This document shows positions 6,935-9,013 of a DNA stretch of 9,013 nt, in pieces. Under the pieces are notes generated by a model. It was not told where the DNA came from and searched no databases. It saw nothing but the letters and a program-made list of their open reading frames with translations. This DNA is from Methylotenera_A sp031381645. GTDB lineage: Bacteria; Pseudomonadota; Gammaproteobacteria; Burkholderiales; Methylophilaceae. Position 1 is the first letter of the stretch. Each line of letters starts with the position of its first letter. Position numbers and translations under genes: made by a program. The stretch is taken from contig JANMYB010000046.1 of the NCBI GenBank assembly GCA_031381645.1, forward strand, positions 1 to 9,013. Reading direction: 5' to 3'.

Positions 6935-6940
6935 ATTATA
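6935..6940 (-). promoter_or_regulatory. Candidate -10 box for the rph operon
   Basis: A perfect TATAAT on the minus strand lies 27 bases before the rph ATG, in the only sizeable gap between the phosphatase and rph genes. At 17 bases upstream the sequence is TTCTCT, a poor -35, and there is no extended TGn. It may give rph its own promoter in addition to readthrough from the kinase/phosphatase pair. Confidence 0.35.
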
Positions 6941-6964
6941 AGCGATGCTTAAAGCAGAGAGAAT

Positions 6965-7894
6965 TTAAATTTTGGGCTTCTGATGCGTTTTGTTTAAAGC
7001 GTTTTGAATTGCATTGATGGTATTTTCTATATCATCATCGGAAAGCTCAAGAGGATCTACGCCATCTATGTTTTGATGCGTCACTGGATTCATAATGGTA
7101 GTGGTTTCGCCCAAAGGCATCAATTGCGTAGAAACTGCGATTTGGCCTGTCAATCGATCGCCCCATTGTAAGCCAATCGCACTCATATTGTCGCCTTTTT
7201 CATCGCTGGCAAATTCGGCGCTGTCCATTAAGTCAATGGTGGCATCAGTAATATTGTTGCTTCTTTGAATAATTTCTTTAATTTGCTGATCACTAATCAC
7301 ACCCCACACGCCGTCTGTGCACAATAGTATGGTATCGCCTTCTAGCAATTCGTGCCTGTCTGCCAAATCAATTTGTGGAGGTGTCTCACCACCCAAACAA
7401 TTATAAATTTTGTTTTTATAAGGATGCGTCGCCATTTCTTCTTTGGTAATCATCCCTTTTTTGTACAGAGATTGAACTACGGAATGGTCTTCAGTACGAA
7501 ACAGTAAATGACCATTACGAAAATGATACAAGCGGGAATCTCCCACATGCGCACAATATAAATAGCTGCGTTGAATAATAGCTGTAACAATAGTTGTGCG
7601 TGGTGATTCGATTAAGCTTTCAGCTTGCGTCACATTTTCTATCATGTCGTGTACTTGTTGAATGTGCTCGATTAAAAATTTTGCTGGGCTACTCAGTGTT
7701 GGCACTGCCAACCGCTGAAAGGCATCAGTAAGGGTTTTTACTGCTAATTGCGCGGCAATTTCGCCATTGCGGTGGCCGCCCATGCCATCCGCCAGCACTA
7801 GCAAAAGTGCATCTTTGCTATATGAATAGGCTAACCGGTCTTGATTATATTGCCTTGGTCCTTGGCGGCTGTTCTGATAAATTGTAAATTTCAT
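6965..7894 (-). CDS. PP2C-type (PPM) Ser/Thr protein phosphatase
   Basis: This 309-residue protein is a soluble metal-dependent phosphatase that should remove phosphate from Ser/Thr residues, most likely on substrates of the adjacent kinase or on the kinase itself. PPM motifs are complete: RQYNQDR at 14-20 (D19), ADGMGGHRNGE at 35-45 (metal ligands D36, G37), HVGDSRLY at 116-123, EDHS at 135-138, CTDGVWG at 192-198 (D194) and GDNMSA at 235-239 (D236, N237). The catalytic domain ends near 245. A tail of about 60 residues follows; it is polar and acidic (DPLELSDDDIE at 280-290), ends in a helix, and carries GETTTIM at 262-268. The gene starts with ATG 10 bases after the kinase stop, so the two are surely one operon. 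I saw no signal peptide or membrane segment. Confidence 0.93.
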   Translation of the reverse strand: MKFTIYQNSRQGPRQYNQDRLAYSYSKDALLLVLADGMGGHRNGEIAAQLAVKTLTDAFQRLAVPTLSSPAKFLIEHIQQVHDMIENVTQAESLIESPRTTIVTAIIQRSYLYCAHVGDSRLYHFRNGHLLFRTEDHSVVQSLYKKGMITKEEMATHPYKNKIYNCLGGETPPQIDLADRHELLEGDTILLCTDGVWGVISDQQIKEIIQRSNNITDATIDLMDSAEFASDEKGDNMSAIGLQWGDRLTGQIAVSTQLMPLGETTTIMNPVTHQNIDGVDPLELSDDDIENTINAIQNALNKTHQKPKI

Positions 7895-7904
7895 TCGATT
7901 GAAT

Positions 7905-8846
7905 TTAGAGTGGTTTATTTAGCGCGTGTTTGATTTTATTCACAAGACTTGGTTTTTTGATTGCTAGCGGTGGTACGTTTTCTAGCAAGGTTTTTTGCAG
8001 AGAGAATACACTTTGCGGTCTTTCTAGATAATCTAGTTTTAAACTATTATCAATAATTTCTAGCAACTCTTTAGTGTAAATACCTTTACCAATTTTAACG
8101 GCGGGTGCTAAGAAATCTTCTTTTACGCGCAAATTTGCTGCCATAGGGGCTGAACGAACTAAGCACGAATACATGCTTGCACCCACACTATAAATATCGC
8201 TCCATGGTCCTAATTGTTTACGCTCAAAATACTGTTCAGGCGGCGCAAAACCAGGTGTGTAGCTTGGGGATAATTTAGATTCTACTTGGGTCAGCGTTTG
8301 TCTAGCTGAGCCAAAATCCAATAATACGGGCGAGCCATCCAGGCGGATATAAATATTGGCGGGCTTAATATCCAAATGTAGTAATTTTTGTGTGTGTACT
8401 TCGCGTAAGCCATTGAGAAGTTCGCCAAACACGCGGCGCACAAATTTTTCGTTGACTGGTTCGGGCTGCGACAGTATGTAATCTTGCAGAGATTTACCTC
8501 GCTCATACTGCATTACCATGTAAACGGTGTTGTTTTCCCTAAAAAAATTAATCACGCGTACGATGTTTTTGTGATCAATTTTAGCTAACGCTAACCCTTC
8601 CTCAAAAAAACATTTAAGACCGTGCTTAAAAGTAGCCGCATCGTCGTCAGAGCCCAATAGCACCGTCGCACCTTCTTCGCGCAAGGCCAAGCCCGTCGGC
8701 ATGTATTCTTTAATGGCGACGATATTTTTGTTCATATCCTGCGCTAGATACACAAAGCTAAAGCCGCCCGTGCTCAAGACTTTGGTGATAATGTAGTCTT
8801 GCAGCATGTAGCCGATAGGCAGAGATTGATTTTTACTTGTGGCCAT
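7905..8846 (-). CDS. Soluble Hanks-type Ser/Thr protein kinase
   Basis: This 313-residue protein is a complete protein kinase with little else: no membrane span, PASTA repeats or other sensor domain. The glycine loop reads LSTGGFSFVYLA (24-35), with Ser where the first and third glycines usually stand. K46 in AIKEYMP is the ATP-binding lysine; a loop of about 30 residues precedes the C-helix with FFEEGLALAKIDH. The catalytic loop is HLDIKPANI at 157-165 (D159, N164), lacking the HRD arginine, so it is a non-RD kinase. DFGSAR follows at 177-182, PGFAPPEQY at 198-206, and SDIYSVG at 216-222. The tail after about 290 is basic (KKPSLVNKIKHALNK) and might touch membranes or nucleic acid. The IKEYxPxxLALR subgroup is common in proteobacteria. 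The ATG has only a weak ribosome binding site, and I found no convincing promoter in the 92-base spacer to yicC. The phosphatase is the obvious partner; substrates are unknown. Confidence 0.93.
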   Translation of the reverse strand: MATSKNQSLPIGYMLQDYIITKVLSTGGFSFVYLAQDMNKNIVAIKEYMPTGLALREEGATVLLGSDDDAATFKHGLKCFFEEGLALAKIDHKNIVRVINFFRENNTVYMVMQYERGKSLQDYILSQPEPVNEKFVRRVFGELLNGLREVHTQKLLHLDIKPANIYIRLDGSPVLLDFGSARQTLTQVESKLSPSYTPGFAPPEQYFERKQLGPWSDIYSVGASMYSCLVRSAPMAANLRVKEDFLAPAVKIGKGIYTKELLEIIDNSLKLDYLERPQSVFSLQKTLLENVPPLAIKKPSLVNKIKHALNKPL

Positions 8847-8900
8847 CTAATTGGTTTTGCTAATTAATTCAAGATATTCTCGCATAAAATCATGGGTATT

Positions 8901-8909
8901 TGATACAAT
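8901..8909 (+). promoter_or_regulatory. Candidate extended -10 promoter for yicC
   Basis: TGATACAAT fits an extended -10 (TGn followed by TACAAT, five of six matches) 29 bases before the yicC ATG. No good -35 is visible at 16-18 bases, which an extended -10 can tolerate. Confidence 0.4.
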
Positions 8910-8914
8910 TATCA
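8901..8914. repeat. Inverted repeat over the yicC -10 box
   Basis: TGATA (8901-8905) and TATCA (8910-8914) are exact reverse complements separated by CAAT. The repeat covers the candidate extended -10 and lies between the divergent kinase and yicC genes, so it could be an operator. At five bases per arm in AT-rich DNA, chance is a serious alternative. Confidence 0.3.
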
Positions 8915-8938
8915 CAAATTACTTTAAGAATGTAAGCT

Positions 8939-9013
8939 ATGATACTCAGCATGACAGGCTATGCGTCGCATGAATACAACACTTCTGGTGGCGTATTGCT
9001 GCTAGAGCTACGT
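8939..9013 (+). CDS. yicC: YicC family protein, N-terminus (partial)
   Basis: Only 25 codons are in the window. The N-terminus MILSMTGYASHE matches the conserved start of YicC proteins (E. coli MIRSMTAYA), followed by the expected short beta strand ending in LLLELR. YicC proteins are stress-associated endoribonucleases; in E. coli YicC has been linked to turnover of the small RNA RyhB. The ATG is at 8939-8941. In proteobacteria yicC usually stands next to rph, divergently, and before gmk; here the kinase/phosphatase pair lies between yicC and rph. The gene continues past the right edge. Confidence 0.88.
   Translation, partial: MILSMTGYASHEYNTSGGVLLLELR

Noticed and set aside
6946..6956. TGCTTAAAGCA palindrome between the phosphatase gene and rph as a terminator
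   Set aside because: The arms are only 4-5 bases with almost no loop, and no T run follows directly in the transcript sense; too weak to call.
6970..7940. Shared ALNK near the C-termini of the kinase (KHALNKPL) and phosphatase (QNALNKTH)
   Set aside because: Four residues of helix-forming sequence are too little to claim homology or a common docking tail.
8291..8506. A 71-residue minus-strand frame inside the kinase gene
   Set aside because: It is an alternative frame of the kinase catalytic loop region, with no independent evidence.
6965..8846. The kinase/phosphatase pair as part of a type VI secretion cluster (PpkA/PppA)
   Set aside because: No secretion or FHA genes are nearby, and the kinase has no membrane or periplasmic part as PpkA does.
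8930..8935. ATGTAA start-stop element just before the yicC ATG
   Set aside because: Minimal start-stop pairs can affect translation, but a six-base match in AT-rich DNA is expected often by chance and nothing else supports it.

Overview
The window looks like a moderately AT-rich betaproteobacterial chromosome. Gene order and protein character fit Nitrosomonadales, possibly Methylophilaceae; this lineage call is inference from synteny and sequence feel, not a search. It holds ten protein genes packed with short gaps, plus the first 25 codons of an eleventh. I see no tRNA, rRNA, mobile element or CRISPR array, and no gene-free stretch longer than about 92 bases.

Left part (1-4107): a LytR/AlgR-type response regulator (cut by the left edge) and its AlgZ/FimS-type histidine kinase form a two-gene unit on the minus strand. 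They are transcribed away from argH (argininosuccinate lyase) on the plus strand. The order argH / fimS / algR is the one known from Pseudomonas, where the pair controls type IV pili and related surface traits. Directly after argH comes a FimV-like inner-membrane protein with a signal peptide, a LysM-like segment, a coiled coil, one membrane span and a TPR-like cytoplasmic tail. Pilus regulation and a pilus-hub-type protein thus lie on either side of an arginine biosynthesis gene. The 86-base divergent spacer carries candidate promoters for both directions and a perfect 8-base inverted repeat around the argH -10 box.

Middle part (4099-6907, minus strand): rph, rdgB, a conserved-looking 74-residue protein of unknown function, and hemW form one tight operon (gaps of 0, 2 and 11 bases). 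It covers tRNA 3'-end trimming, sanitation of non-canonical nucleotides and heme delivery. hemW converges on the FimV-like gene with a 9-base overlap of coding ends.

Right part (6965-9013): a soluble Hanks-type Ser/Thr kinase and a PP2C-type phosphatase form a pair on the minus strand, 10 bases apart, upstream of rph. Divergent from the kinase, yicC starts at 8939 and runs off the window.

Most of the window is well-known housekeeping. The least described pieces are the stand-alone kinase/phosphatase pair (non-RD kinase, and a phosphatase tail with an ETT-type motif), the small protein between rdgB and hemW, and the compact FimV-like protein. I do not see evidence for a wholly new multi-gene system.
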